Of a stretch of DNA of 64,000 nt, positions 10,023 through 19,616 are shown one piece after another (the stretch's first letter is position 1; each line of letters starts with the position of its first letter). This stretch comes from Bacteroidales bacterium (GTDB lineage: Bacteria; Bacteroidota; Bacteroidia; Bacteroidales; UBA932): assembly GCA_015060445.1 (NCBI GenBank), contig SUYL01000015.1, positions 32,053-96,052 on the forward strand, written 5' to 3'. The notes beneath the pieces were generated by a model, which made no database searches, was not told the DNA's origin, and saw only the letters and a program-made list of their open reading frames with translations. The translations under genes and the position numbers were made by a program.

Positions 10023-10586
10023 ATGAAAGAACAGATAGATGCAGCAATTAAAGTTTTGAAAGAGGGTGGCGTAATTCTTTATCCTACAGATACAATATGG
10101 GGGCTTGGATGTGATGCCACAAATGAGGCGGCCGTGGAGAAGGTCTTTAAAATCAAGCAGCGTGCAGACAGCAAGAGCCTTATTACGCTTGTCTGTGATT
10201 TGGATATGGTCGGGAGGTATGTAAAGGAGATTCCCGAGATAGCAATACAGTTGGTTGAGGTTAATGACAAGCCTATGACAATAATCTATCCAGGGGCAAT
10301 GGGACTGGCAAAAAATGTGGTGGCAGAAGATGGCACTGTGGGGATCCGCATTCCAAACCATGAGTTCTGCAACAAACTTATCTACAAATTCCGGAGGGCA
10401 TTGGTTTCCACCTCTGCAAATATTTCGGGAACGCCTGCTCCTGCAAGATTCGAGGATATTCCGCAGGAGATTAAGGATGCTGTTGATTTTATAGTGCCAG
10501 AGAGGTTTGAGGGGGAGTGCACCCGTTCAGCATCCCAGATTATAAAAGTTGGTTTGGGCAGTGAGATTGAAATAATCCGAGGATAG
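10023..10586 (+). CDS. tsaC: L-threonylcarbamoyladenylate synthase (TsaC/Sua5/YrdC family)
   Basis: GGVILYPTDTIWGLGCDATNEAAVEKVFKIKQR, STSANISGTPAP. Confidence 0.92.
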   Translation: MKEQIDAAIKVLKEGGVILYPTDTIWGLGCDATNEAAVEKVFKIKQRADSKSLITLVCDLDMVGRYVKEIPEIAIQLVEVNDKPMTIIYPGAMGLAKNVVAEDGTVGIRIPNHEFCNKLIYKFRRALVSTSANISGTPAPARFEDIPQEIKDAVDFIVPERFEGECTRSASQIIKVGLGSEIEIIRG

Positions 10587-10631
10587 TTGCCATCTGCGCT
10601 GGCAATTGTGCCGCCGGTGCCGGTGGTTTCA

Positions 10632-10783
10632 TCCACGCTGGAGGGTGTTTTTGTGGATGAAGTGATGTGCAGAGTTGCATTTGTCCACGCTGTAGGGTGC
10701 TTTTGTGGATGAAGCAATGTGCAGAGTTGCATTTGTCCACGCTGGAGGGTTTTTTTGTGGATGAAGTGTTTATTTTGTGAGGA
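10632..10783. repeat. 52-bp tandem repeat (3 copies, last partial)
   Basis: tccacgctgGagggtg..tttgtggatgaag..atgtgcagagttgcatttg starts at 10632, 10684, 10736; each copy contains a tccac/gtgga stem. Confidence 0.9.
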
Positions 10784-10800
10784 GGAGGGCTTCCCGAGCG

Positions 10801-10945
10801 CACCCCGAGCAACCTCGAGCGCAACCCAATGCAACCCAACGCAACCCAACGTAACCCAATGCAACCCAACGTAACCCAATGCAACCCAACGCAACCCCAA
10901 GTGCAACCCCCAACGTAACTCCGAGCGCAACCCTGAGCGTAGTCT
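10801..10945. repeat. decamer tandem array gcaacccaay
   Basis: eight consecutive 10-mers at 10821-10900 (gcaacccaat/gcaacccaac/gtaacccaat) with degenerate flanking copies. Confidence 0.9.
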
Positions 10946-10970
10946 GGGATGTGAGGCAGGTATAGCGGGG

Positions 10971-11065
10971 AGCAGGCGGCAGGGAGCGGGGCAGGTAGCA
11001 GGTGGCAGGTAGCAGGCGGCAGGCGGCAAGTAGCAGGCGGCAGGGAGCGGGGCAGGTAGCAGGTG
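10971..11065. repeat. gcaggyr heptamer-type array containing a 34-bp direct repeat
   Basis: agcaggcggcagggagcggggcaggtagcaggtg at 10971 and 11032, with gcaggta/gcaggcg units between. Confidence 0.85.
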
Positions 11066-11069
11066 ATGG

Positions 11070-12224
11070 CTATATTATTATCTCCGAGATTACCGGGTAG
11101 TGGTCTGAGAGGCTGATTTTTTGTGCGTTGTGGGTGGCGCATCCTGCGTCTTGGGGGACGAGTATGTAATCAATCCTCAGCAGGGGCCATAGGGTGGCAA
11201 AAGTGGCACCGAATCCTTTGCCGGCCTCTTCAAAGGTGTCTTTTCTGTTTTTTGCCAGTGTGTGGTATGTGAATGACATTGGGGTGTCATTGAAATCGCC
11301 GCATATTATTGCGGGCTGTGAGTGGCTGTTTATGTCATTCAGGATGCGGGCCACCTGTTCGGAGCGTTTTATGAAGGTCCCTTTCATTTTTTCGTGGGTT
11401 TCCACAATGTTCCTGGTGATTTCTCCTCCAAGGCTCTCTTCTTTTGCATTATGGATATCCCCTTCTTTTTCCCTCATCTCTTCCAGTTTGTCCGAGAACT
11501 TGTGCGCCAGTGCCGTAAATGATACATTGTATGATTCCAAATGGTTGTTGTATATCCTCAGGCTCCTTCCAAAGTGCTTTATGTCTGCGTAGATGGAGAG
11601 GTTGGTGCTGTTGGGGAAACTTATCCTGCCCCTGTCTCCCATAGGGAATTTGCTCAAAATTATATTCCCGAACAGTTTTCCGTTCCTCGCCTTGAACAGG
11701 TGGTAATGCCTGTGCGGGTATTGGCTGAAAATGGTGTCGGCCTGAGTGCGGTCTTCTACAAAGAATTCCTGCATGCATACTATATCAGGTGATTCCATTT
11801 TCAGATGATGTGCCATCTCTTTCCTGCACTCTTCTCTGGATAGTTTGTTGCCGGATGAGGAGAACATCCCTACGTTGTAACTCTCAATCTTGAGCCTTAT
11901 CCCCTCTACTTCGGGATTCTCCTTATGACCTATTTTATAGAAGAGTTCTGTATATAGGAGTGAGGGGAGCAGTGCTACAACTGTAATCCATGCACTGGCA
12001 CTGCGCCGCATCATTGCAATTGCCAGCAGGAGCAGGTTTATTGCAAAAATGGGGATAAAGTAGAGTCCGAAAAAGAGCGGCAGGGAGAATTTGGACGGGT
12101 TTACATATACTGCTATGTAAGAGAGGAACAATGCAGCGGCAGCCACAACCAGGATGGCCCTGAATGTGATTCCAAACAAAAGGGGAGATCTTTTCCTCCC
12201 CCCTATGCTCCCTTTTCTCTTCAT
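11070..12224 (-). CDS. endonuclease/exonuclease/phosphatase family membrane protein
   Basis: SYNVGMFSS..MQEFF, YNNHLES, ICGDFNDTPMSFTY, DYILVP, LSDHYPV motifs with N-terminal TM helices. Confidence 0.88.
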   Translation of the reverse strand: MKRKGSIGGRKRSPLLFGITFRAILVVAAAALFLSYIAVYVNPSKFSLPLFFGLYFIPIFAINLLLLAIAMMRRSASAWITVVALLPSLLYTELFYKIGHKENPEVEGIRLKIESYNVGMFSSSGNKLSREECRKEMAHHLKMESPDIVCMQEFFVEDRTQADTIFSQYPHRHYHLFKARNGKLFGNIILSKFPMGDRGRISFPNSTNLSIYADIKHFGRSLRIYNNHLESYNVSFTALAHKFSDKLEEMREKEGDIHNAKEESLGGEITRNIVETHEKMKGTFIKRSEQVARILNDINSHSQPAIICGDFNDTPMSFTYHTLAKNRKDTFEEAGKGFGATFATLWPLLRIDYILVPQDAGCATHNAQKISLSDHYPVISEIII

Positions 12225-12300
12225 AAATTGTACACTCTGTTATTGAACTTTACGGCACATTCCTGTACCTTAAGTCACCAGTATCTTCTGGTGTGCTGCA

Positions 12301-12975
12301 TCAATAATACATTCTGTTGTTTTTCTTCCAGTAGAGTATGAGGAAAAATCCAAAAATCATTCCTCCAAGGTGGGCAAAATGGGCTACATTTCCCCCTCTT
12401 CCCGACAGTCCCAGAAGCAGTTCAAGTGCTCCGAAGATAATTACAAACCATTTGGCCTTCAGGGCTACAGGTGGGAAGATCAGTTGCATTATATTGTCGG
12501 GAAAAAGCATTCCGTATGCGAGAAGGAGTCCGTAAATGGCTCCCGATGCACCCACGGTAGGGGTGGTGAGGAGTGCTTCTATCTCTGCTCTGGCAAACAT
12601 GTCCCCGGCGTTGAGGTCTGCTATGTATCCCTGAAGTTGCAGCCACATTACCCCCATGTGCAGCAGAGCGGCACCTATTCCGGTTACAAAGTAATAGAAC
12701 AGGAATTTCTGGCTTCCCCAAACCCTTTCAAGGACACATCCGAAAATGTACAGGGTGTACATGTTGAACAGTATATGGGTAAATCCGCCGTGCATGAACA
12801 TGTGTGTTACCAATTGGTATGGCTTGAACAACGGTGAGTCAAAATAGAACAGTGCAAAGTTCCCGTACATGAAATTGCCTGTAATCATGGTAATGATGTA
12901 CATGAGAACATTTACAAGCAAAAGGTTCTTTACAACGGGAGGCATGCTCCCCAATATTGAATTTCCTCTGAACAT
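12301..12975 (-). CDS. rhomboid family intramembrane serine protease
   Basis: THMFMHGGFTHILFNMYTLYIFG, GASGAIYGLL, HLGGMIFG motifs. Confidence 0.92.
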   Translation of the reverse strand: MFRGNSILGSMPPVVKNLLLVNVLMYIITMITGNFMYGNFALFYFDSPLFKPYQLVTHMFMHGGFTHILFNMYTLYIFGCVLERVWGSQKFLFYYFVTGIGAALLHMGVMWLQLQGYIADLNAGDMFARAEIEALLTTPTVGASGAIYGLLLAYGMLFPDNIMQLIFPPVALKAKWFVIIFGALELLLGLSGRGGNVAHFAHLGGMIFGFFLILYWKKNNRMYY

Positions 12976-12980
12976 AATAT

Positions 12981-14891
12981 TTACATTAGTTTGCCCGCAA
13001 GTTCCTCCATGGTTATTATGGCCATTGTAGGATTTCCCTGCGGAGTTCTGTTTGGTGTGCTGCAGGCAAAGAGTGAATCTATAAGTTCCTGGGCCTGGGC
13101 ACTGCCCATTGCCGAAGGCCTTCCCAATGATGATTTCCTTACCAGATCAATGGCAATCCTCTCCTTGAGTTCCTGTCCCAGATCTTTGCCGGCTTCCTGC
13201 AGTCCGGCAAGTATGGAGTCTATGCTCTCCTTTATTGGAAGATTGTATTCTGCAAATGTTGCAGGTATTCCGTAAACCACAATGCAGTTCTCTCCAAATG
13301 ACCTTATGTCAAACCCCAAACTCTTCAGCATGGTGGCATTCTCCATAAGCAGGTGGTATGAGTTGTGGTCCAAATCCATAGTTTCGGGGAACATCTGCTC
13401 CTGTATCGGCTGGTTTTCTGCATTTATTGTCTGCATGTACCTTTCAAAGAATATCCTTTCACGGGCTCTCCCTACATCAATAAGCATCAGCCCCGATTTT
13501 ACAGTTGTAAGGATGTATTTCCCCTTAAGTACTATGGTTGGGTTGGCGCATGCATTTTCCTCTCCAAAGAATCCGTCATATCCTGCACTGCCTTTTCCGG
13601 CACCAGTGTTGTCTGAAGGGTATGGAACACCTTGCCCGGCATCTGCAGGGCCAGCGGAAAAGCCACCCTCTTCAAACAGCGGATTCCCCTCAAATCTGGC
13701 GGTTGAGGCAAAATCTTCCCTGGTACTGTTCCATTCAGTTGAGGAGTTCCATCTGGCTCCGTTCTTCTTCTCTTCATCAAAAGGGTTGAAGAGCGGGTCA
13801 TAATTTATTTTTGGTGCGCTGAAAGGTCTTCCACCGCCTTGGAATCCGGTCTTGAGGACTGGGATCTCCGGTGCCCCTTCGGTATCAAAATCAATTGAAG
13901 GGACAAAAGAGCCTTCCCCAATGGCCTCCTTTACGCAGGCGGTCATTATCTCAAAGATTACCCCCTCATCCTCAAACTTTATCTCGGTTTTGCTCGGATG
14001 TATGTTTACATCTGTGCTTCCCGGTTCAATTTCAAGGAAAAGGAAATAGGAAGGGGAGGTGCTGTCGGGAATAAGATTGCCGTACCCTTTGGTTATAGCC
14101 TTGTGCAGCAGCGGACTCTTGAAGAACCTGCCGTTCACAAAAAGATACTGGTTGGGCTGGCTCTTCTTTGCAAATTCGGGGCGTCCTATGAACCCCTGTA
14201 TCTTTACAATGTTGGTCTCTGTCTGGGCAGTAATGAGGTCTTTTGCAATATCCTTTCCGCAAAGTTGGGTTATCCTCTGCTTTACAGTTGTGGCAGGGGT
14301 TGCATGGAAGATGTCCTTTGAGTTGTGGATGAGCCTGAACTCCACATCAATGCGGGTAAGGGCCACCCTTATGAACTCATTTACAATCTGCCTGTACTCC
14401 ACATTGTCCGATTTGAGGAACTTCCTCCTTGCAGGGACATTGTAGAAGATGTTCCGTACTGCAATGTTGGTTCCCACCGGGCAAGAGGTTTCGGTTTGGG
14501 AGATTATGCTGTTCTCTGCAATATGTATTTCGGTGCCGCATTCGCACTCTTTTCTGCGGGTCTTGAGGGTTACATCTGCGCAGGCTGCAATTGAGGCAAG
14601 AGCCTCACCCCTGAATCCGTAAGTTTGGATTGAGTAGAGGTCTTCCGCCTTCTCTATTTTGGAGGTGGCGTGACGTTCAAAGCACAGGGCAGCCTCCTGA
14701 GGGGTCATTCCGCATCCGTTGTCGATAACCTGTATGAGGGTACGGCCGCTGTCGTTTATTACAACAACAACGGAGGTGGCCCCGGCATCAACGGCATTCT
14801 CCATAAGTTCCTTTACAACATTGCAAGGACGCTGGATAACCTCTCCCGCGGCAATGAGATTTGATATATGGCTCGGCAGTATCTGTAGCAT
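12981..14891 (-). CDS. mutL: DNA mismatch repair protein MutL
   Basis: IAAGEVIQRPCNVVKELMENAVDAGAT, DNGCGM, GFRGEALASI; C-terminal dimerisation domain. Confidence 0.95.
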   Translation of the reverse strand: MLQILPSHISNLIAAGEVIQRPCNVVKELMENAVDAGATSVVVVINDSGRTLIQVIDNGCGMTPQEAALCFERHATSKIEKAEDLYSIQTYGFRGEALASIAACADVTLKTRRKECECGTEIHIAENSIISQTETSCPVGTNIAVRNIFYNVPARRKFLKSDNVEYRQIVNEFIRVALTRIDVEFRLIHNSKDIFHATPATTVKQRITQLCGKDIAKDLITAQTETNIVKIQGFIGRPEFAKKSQPNQYLFVNGRFFKSPLLHKAITKGYGNLIPDSTSPSYFLFLEIEPGSTDVNIHPSKTEIKFEDEGVIFEIMTACVKEAIGEGSFVPSIDFDTEGAPEIPVLKTGFQGGGRPFSAPKINYDPLFNPFDEEKKNGARWNSSTEWNSTREDFASTARFEGNPLFEEGGFSAGPADAGQGVPYPSDNTGAGKGSAGYDGFFGEENACANPTIVLKGKYILTTVKSGLMLIDVGRARERIFFERYMQTINAENQPIQEQMFPETMDLDHNSYHLLMENATMLKSLGFDIRSFGENCIVVYGIPATFAEYNLPIKESIDSILAGLQEAGKDLGQELKERIAIDLVRKSSLGRPSAMGSAQAQELIDSLFACSTPNRTPQGNPTMAIITMEELAGKLM

Positions 14892-14894
14892 CCC

Positions 14895-15182
14895 CTAAAA
14901 CAGCAATCCCATTAGTTGTGCCATATACACCGCTGCAACCAGTACTGCTGCAATTCCCAAGATTGAGAGGAACCTCATGAATGGGGTGTATTTTATCTCT
15001 TTTCTTGCAACTTCCATTCTCCTGAAAGAACCTTTGATACTTGCTCCAGGAACATATTCTCCTGCCCTTTCCCTCTCGGCTGCATCTATCTTGTTCTTGA
15101 GGGCCTCCTTCCTCTCATCATAGAAGACAGGCTGGTAGTTGAACTTTCTGATTTTCGGTTGGTGAAAAAATCCCATAGTCAA
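14895..15182 (-). CDS. small membrane protein, hypothetical
   Basis: 95-aa ORF abutting mutL; one C-terminal TM segment. Confidence 0.75.
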   Translation of the reverse strand: MTMGFFHQPKIRKFNYQPVFYDERKEALKNKIDAAERERAGEYVPGASIKGSFRRMEVARKEIKYTPFMRFLSILGIAAVLVAAVYMAQLMGLLF

Positions 15183-15243
15183 TCATTTTATCTAAACAAA
15201 CAAAGATAAAATATTTATGTTAAATTTGCTCAAAATATTTATT

Positions 15244-15723
15244 ATGGATTTGAGAATAGGAAACGGATACGATGTCCATCTTCTGGCTCCGGGGCTGGAG
15301 TTCTGGCTGGGCGGCATAAAAGTGGAACATACAAAGGGGTGTGTTGCCCATTCAGACGGGGATACCCTTATACACGCATTGTGCGACGCAATGCTGGGTG
15401 CCCTTGCGCTGGGGGATATAGGGAAGCATTTTCCCGACAATTCTCCGGAATTCAAGGGGATAGACAGCAAGATTCTCCTCTCCAGAGTAAATGCACTCAT
15501 AAAGGAGAAGGGGTATGAACTTGTAAATGCAGACTGCACAATATTGCTCCAGAAACCCAAAGTTGCCCCGTACATACTTCCAATGAGGGAGTGCTTGTCG
15601 GGAGTATTGGGAGTTGATGTGGAGAGGATATCCGTAAAGGCAACCACAACAGAAGGTGCAGGTTTTGTTGGGAGGGAAGAGGCTATTGCCGTATATGCAA
15701 CCGTACTGTTACATAAAGGATAA
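15244..15723 (+). CDS. ispF: 2-C-methyl-D-erythritol 2,4-cyclodiphosphate synthase
   Basis: RIGNGYDVHLL, HSDGDTLIHALCDAMLGALALGDIGKHFPD, KATTTEGAGFVGREEAIA. Confidence 0.95.
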   Translation: MDLRIGNGYDVHLLAPGLEFWLGGIKVEHTKGCVAHSDGDTLIHALCDAMLGALALGDIGKHFPDNSPEFKGIDSKILLSRVNALIKEKGYELVNADCTILLQKPKVAPYILPMRECLSGVLGVDVERISVKATTTEGAGFVGREEAIAVYATVLLHKG

Positions 15724-15757
15724 CCATTATTTGTTGATATAACTTAAATTTAAGAAA

Positions 15758-16456
15758 ATGAAGAGATTACTGTTTGTTCTAATGTTGTGTATCCCAATGT
15801 TGGCAATGGCCCAGGAAAAGGGAGAAGTTTATGGTTCTGTAGATTTGGGGTACAGATATATGTGGAGAGGTTTCTCCAATGGAGATGCACCCGTTGCAAT
15901 GCCCACAATAGGTTACAGCAAAGGGGGCTTTGATGTGTATGCCTGGGGTGCGTTTGCCTTTGATGACACCTACAGGGAGATAAACATTGGGGTAAGTTAT
16001 TCGTTCAGCAACTTTACATTGGAACTGGTGGATTATTTCTATCCATGGCCAGGCTCAGATTTTTTCAATTTCAGCAAGCATTCAACAACCCACACAATAG
16101 AGGCTATTGCAACATATGAACCGGTGGCTGTCCCTATGCATTTTACAATTGGCTCCATCATTTTTGGAGATGACAAGAAGTGGAACGGCAAGAATGCATT
16201 CTCTACCTATGCAGAAATGGGGTACACCCATGAGTTCAATGAAAGGAACATGCTGCAGGGAGTTGTGGGTGCCTCTCTGAACAAGAGTTTCTACAACGAT
16301 TACGGAAAAGACTTCAATCTTGTAAACCTTACTGCAGCCTACACAAGGGTGTTCAGTTTCTGGAAATTTGATGAGTTTCCCGTAACCGCATCATATACAT
16401 ACAACCCTTATCTGGAGAAATCCTACTTTAATGTAATGTTTACAGTAGGGCTGTAA
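15758..16456 (+). CDS. outer-membrane beta-barrel protein (TorF-like), hypothetical
   Basis: signal peptide MKRLLFVLMLCIPMLAMAQ; alternating beta-strand pattern with aromatic residues. Confidence 0.7.
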   Translation: MKRLLFVLMLCIPMLAMAQEKGEVYGSVDLGYRYMWRGFSNGDAPVAMPTIGYSKGGFDVYAWGAFAFDDTYREINIGVSYSFSNFTLELVDYFYPWPGSDFFNFSKHSTTHTIEAIATYEPVAVPMHFTIGSIIFGDDKKWNGKNAFSTYAEMGYTHEFNERNMLQGVVGASLNKSFYNDYGKDFNLVNLTAAYTRVFSFWKFDEFPVTASYTYNPYLEKSYFNVMFTVGL

Positions 16457-16476
16457 TTTCTTCCCGACAAAAAATA

Positions 16477-16590
16477 AATTCAGCAGGAATTTTAATCCTA
16501 CCGGCTCGAAGTCTCCTCTGCTTCGCCATTGCTGCGCAATAGCTCGCAACCGTCGAATTATGCCGGCAGGATTAAAATTCCTGCTGAATT
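16477..16590. repeat. 114-bp element with 29-bp terminal inverted repeats and nested hairpins (REP/MITE-like or dual terminator)
   Basis: aattcagcaggaattttaatcctaccggc / gccggcaggattaaaattcctgctgaatt (28/29 complementary); internal cgaag..cttcg and attgc-tgc-gcaat. Confidence 0.85.
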
Positions 16591-16641
16591 GTTTTTGGAG
16601 TATATATGGCAGGAGGGAATGGAACCCTCCTGCGATGAATG

Positions 16642-17403
16642 CTACAATCCTGCAGACCTTTTCTTGTATTCTGCAATGCATGCATCAAGACGCTCGTGGG
16701 CGGTAGTGTCGCCAGGAACGTTGTGTGAAGGGTGGATGTAAAGTTTTACACCTCTCTCTTCAAGAATCTCTGCAACTGTACAGATGGTCATCCAAACTGT
16801 GGTTACCGATGCCATGGTTGAAAGGGGTCCAACTTTGTCCTGATGTTTCTTCAACTGGCAAGATGCATCAACTATAGGGCAGCATGTGTCAACTACATAG
16901 TCTGCAATCTGGAAGAGGTTCTTTCCGCAAGAGTGGCGTGGAACCTTGTTGCCTGTCTCCGATGCAGAACCGAATACGATAACTTTCATTCCGCGTTTCT
17001 TTGCCTCCAGAGCCACATCAATGTTTACGGCGTTGATACCGGTGTGTGAGAAGATCCATACGACATCCTTCTCGTCAAAGTTCCAGCTTTTCATGATTGA
17101 CTGGCCGTAACCCTCAGCTCTCTCCAGCCATAGGAACTGATGGATACCCATCTCACCTGTAATGTGGGTGAAGAAGGTAAGAGGAAGTTCACAAAGGGGG
17201 TGAAACCCTACAAAACCACCGATTCTCGGATACATCTCTTCAATAGGGAGGTTTGCATGACCACAACCGAAAGTGTGCACCCAACGGCCTGCCTCAATGG
17301 TATCTGCCATTACTTCTGCCACTTTTCTGATATTTTCCATCTGAGTTTCCTCAATCTTGTCCATAACGCTTATAGCGTTCTTTTTCCATTCTTTTGCTAA
17401 CAT
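16642..17403 (-). CDS. SIS (sugar isomerase) domain-containing protein
   Basis: HTFGCGHANLPIEEMYPRIGG, WIFSHTGINAVNIDVALEAKKRGMKVIVFGS. Confidence 0.88.
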   Translation of the reverse strand: MLAKEWKKNAISVMDKIEETQMENIRKVAEVMADTIEAGRWVHTFGCGHANLPIEEMYPRIGGFVGFHPLCELPLTFFTHITGEMGIHQFLWLERAEGYGQSIMKSWNFDEKDVVWIFSHTGINAVNIDVALEAKKRGMKVIVFGSASETGNKVPRHSCGKNLFQIADYVVDTCCPIVDASCQLKKHQDKVGPLSTMASVTTVWMTICTVAEILEERGVKLYIHPSHNVPGDTTAHERLDACIAEYKKRSAGL

Positions 17404-17429
17404 TTTCTGAATATTTTAGGTGTTCAATA

Positions 17430-18572
17430 CTATTTCTTTGAAAGTTTTGTTGCTACGGGTACCAGTACCATCATAACGGCTATGCATATTATAAGGGTAA
17501 TTGGCAGGGTGCCGTAGTTGGCAGCGTCATATTGTACTCCAATGAACTTGTTGCCAAGAGACTGGCCGCAGAGTCCAATGAACAATGCAATTGAAAAGGC
17601 TGTGCCGCTCAGATCCTTGAATGCACCTCCAATGTAGTTGAGCACTACTGGGAAAGTTGCCCCTGCTCCAAATCCTATAAGTACCATTGCTGCGTATGCC
17701 GCAATTGCAGAAGAGGAATCAACCAGGAACAGTACCACTCCCACAAATGCGATTGTAAGATAAAGGTACAATGTTTTGAGTTCCCTGAGTTTCTGCATTA
17801 TATTTCCCAATGGGAGCCTGCCTGCAAGCATTCCAATTGTAAACCATGTCATGGCAAGTGTTGCAGTGGCATTGTCCATTCCTCCGGTATTGGTGAGGTA
17901 TTGTACTGTGAAGTTGCCGCTTGTCCCCTCAAAGGCGCACTGGAAGAAGAGTACAACTGCAAACAATATGAGTGCAGGATATTTGAGCAGCCCAAGGGAT
18001 TTTGAAACAGATACATTCTCCTGCGGTTTGGCCTTAGGGAAGGTGATGAAGAAGAATGATACTATAAACAGTGCCATAACCAGTGAAACTGCATTCAGCG
18101 GAATTCTGTAGTCGGGAATAAAATAGTTCAGCAAGGTCCATCCGAGGGCTCCTATGCAGTAGAATGCCCCAAGCAATCCAAGACGGCCTCCACGTTTGTT
18201 GTCATCGTATATGTCAGATACAAGGGCATTGGTTTCCCCGTTGAGAATGCCGCCTCCAATACCCAGCAGGAAGATGGAGGTGTGCAGCAGAGGAAGGTCA
18301 CTGAATGTTGCAAGCCCCTGTACTCCTGCCAGTGCAAACAGCGATGCAAGGATAAGGAGCCATTTGTATCCGAATTTGTCAACTATAGGGCCAAACAGGA
18401 TGGTACCTATGATTATACCTACGGACATTGTTGAGGGGAGGGCATTGGCCCCCTCCACCATTGCATTTAGGGGGCCAAGGATTGGTCCCAATGAAAGCAT
18501 TGTTACCCCAAAGAACGACATGCCGGCGCATGCGGCTGTAAATACTGGGGCGGTTGAGAGTCTTTTCTCCAT
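17430..18572 (-). CDS. MFS transporter
   Basis: 12-TM pattern, 10 bp downstream of the ROK gene and 26 bp upstream of the SIS gene. Confidence 0.88.
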   Translation of the reverse strand: MEKRLSTAPVFTAACAGMSFFGVTMLSLGPILGPLNAMVEGANALPSTMSVGIIIGTILFGPIVDKFGYKWLLILASLFALAGVQGLATFSDLPLLHTSIFLLGIGGGILNGETNALVSDIYDDNKRGGRLGLLGAFYCIGALGWTLLNYFIPDYRIPLNAVSLVMALFIVSFFFITFPKAKPQENVSVSKSLGLLKYPALILFAVVLFFQCAFEGTSGNFTVQYLTNTGGMDNATATLAMTWFTIGMLAGRLPLGNIMQKLRELKTLYLYLTIAFVGVVLFLVDSSSAIAAYAAMVLIGFGAGATFPVVLNYIGGAFKDLSGTAFSIALFIGLCGQSLGNKFIGVQYDAANYGTLPITLIICIAVMMVLVPVATKLSKK

Positions 18573-18582
18573 ATTTGTGTGT

Positions 18583-19542
18583 TTATTTCTCTTTAAATGA
18601 TTCTCTTATGGCCAGATATGCTGCACCGTAAAGGGCCGCTTCTCCGTCAACTTCCGAGGCGCTGAATTTTACCTGTTTCATAGAAATTGGCTGGCCCCAT
18701 TTGCAGGCCTCGTCATAGATTCTTGGGATAAATTTTGCCGCAGGGCCAAATACACCCCCTCCAAAGATGAACTTTTCCGGATTGAACAGGCTTACCAGAT
18801 TTGCGGCACCCATTCCCCACATCTCTATAGCCTTGTCAAGCACTTTGCGGGCAATGTGGTCTCCCTCTTCATATGCTACAAATACATCGCGGGAGGTAAC
18901 CTCTTCAGCAGGTTTTCCCGATAAGACTCCATTGTAGTTCTTCTCGCAACGGAGAGCCTTCTGAGCCTGTAGGGCAATGCCGTTCCCCGAAGCATAATGC
19001 TCAAAACAGCCGCAAGGGATATAATCTTCGTGATAAGGGTTCTGTAGGGCCATCCATCCTGTAGCGCCCACAATGTCGCTATGGCCGTGCAGTACATGTC
19101 CGTCTATGAGAATTCCCCCGCCAATGCCGGTGCCCACTGCAAGATATATTACGTTCTGGCACCCTTTTGCACCACCTTTCCAAACCTCACCAAGTACATA
19201 GCACGTGCGGTCGCTCTCTATGCTTACTTTTATTTTTGGATTTTGGATTACGCTTTCAATTCTCTTCTTGAGGGGATAGTTGTCCCAGCCCGGGATGTTG
19301 GGGGCCCAAACGGTATCTTTTTTGGAATAGACAATGCCAGGGACGCATACCCCAATGGATTTTATATTCTTTCTGGGGTTTCTTTCAAGCAGGGTGAGGA
19401 TAACTTCATTTACCAGTTTGCCCACTTTGTCGCCTTGAGCCCCACCGAGCAGTGCAACCTCTTTGTCCTTCATGTTGCCAAAGCGGTCGAAAATGGCGGC
19501 AGCAACCTTTGTGCCACCCAAATCAACTCCAATTACAGCCAT
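18583..19542 (-). CDS. ROK family sugar kinase/regulator
   Basis: GVDLGGTKVAAAIFDRFGN, VGTGIGGGILIDG, CGCFEHYASGNGI, IFGGGVFG. Confidence 0.9.
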   Translation of the reverse strand: MAVIGVDLGGTKVAAAIFDRFGNMKDKEVALLGGAQGDKVGKLVNEVILTLLERNPRKNIKSIGVCVPGIVYSKKDTVWAPNIPGWDNYPLKKRIESVIQNPKIKVSIESDRTCYVLGEVWKGGAKGCQNVIYLAVGTGIGGGILIDGHVLHGHSDIVGATGWMALQNPYHEDYIPCGCFEHYASGNGIALQAQKALRCEKNYNGVLSGKPAEEVTSRDVFVAYEEGDHIARKVLDKAIEMWGMGAANLVSLFNPEKFIFGGGVFGPAAKFIPRIYDEACKWGQPISMKQVKFSASEVDGEAALYGAAYLAIRESFKEK

Positions 19543-19616
19543 ATCCAGCGGTATTTTAAGTGTATTCAACAGCACCTGCAAGTTAGCAAATAAACTCCAA
19601 TGTGGGTCTCTTTTTT

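Noticed and set aside
10801-10945. Regular short repeats resembling a CRISPR
   Set aside because: Units are 10 bp with no spacers and no cas genes nearby; simple tandem array.
10382-11142. - strand ORFs across the tandem repeats (PPAACYLPPATC..., LRWVALGYVGLHWVTLG...)
   Set aside because: Translations of simple repeats; no homology-like features.
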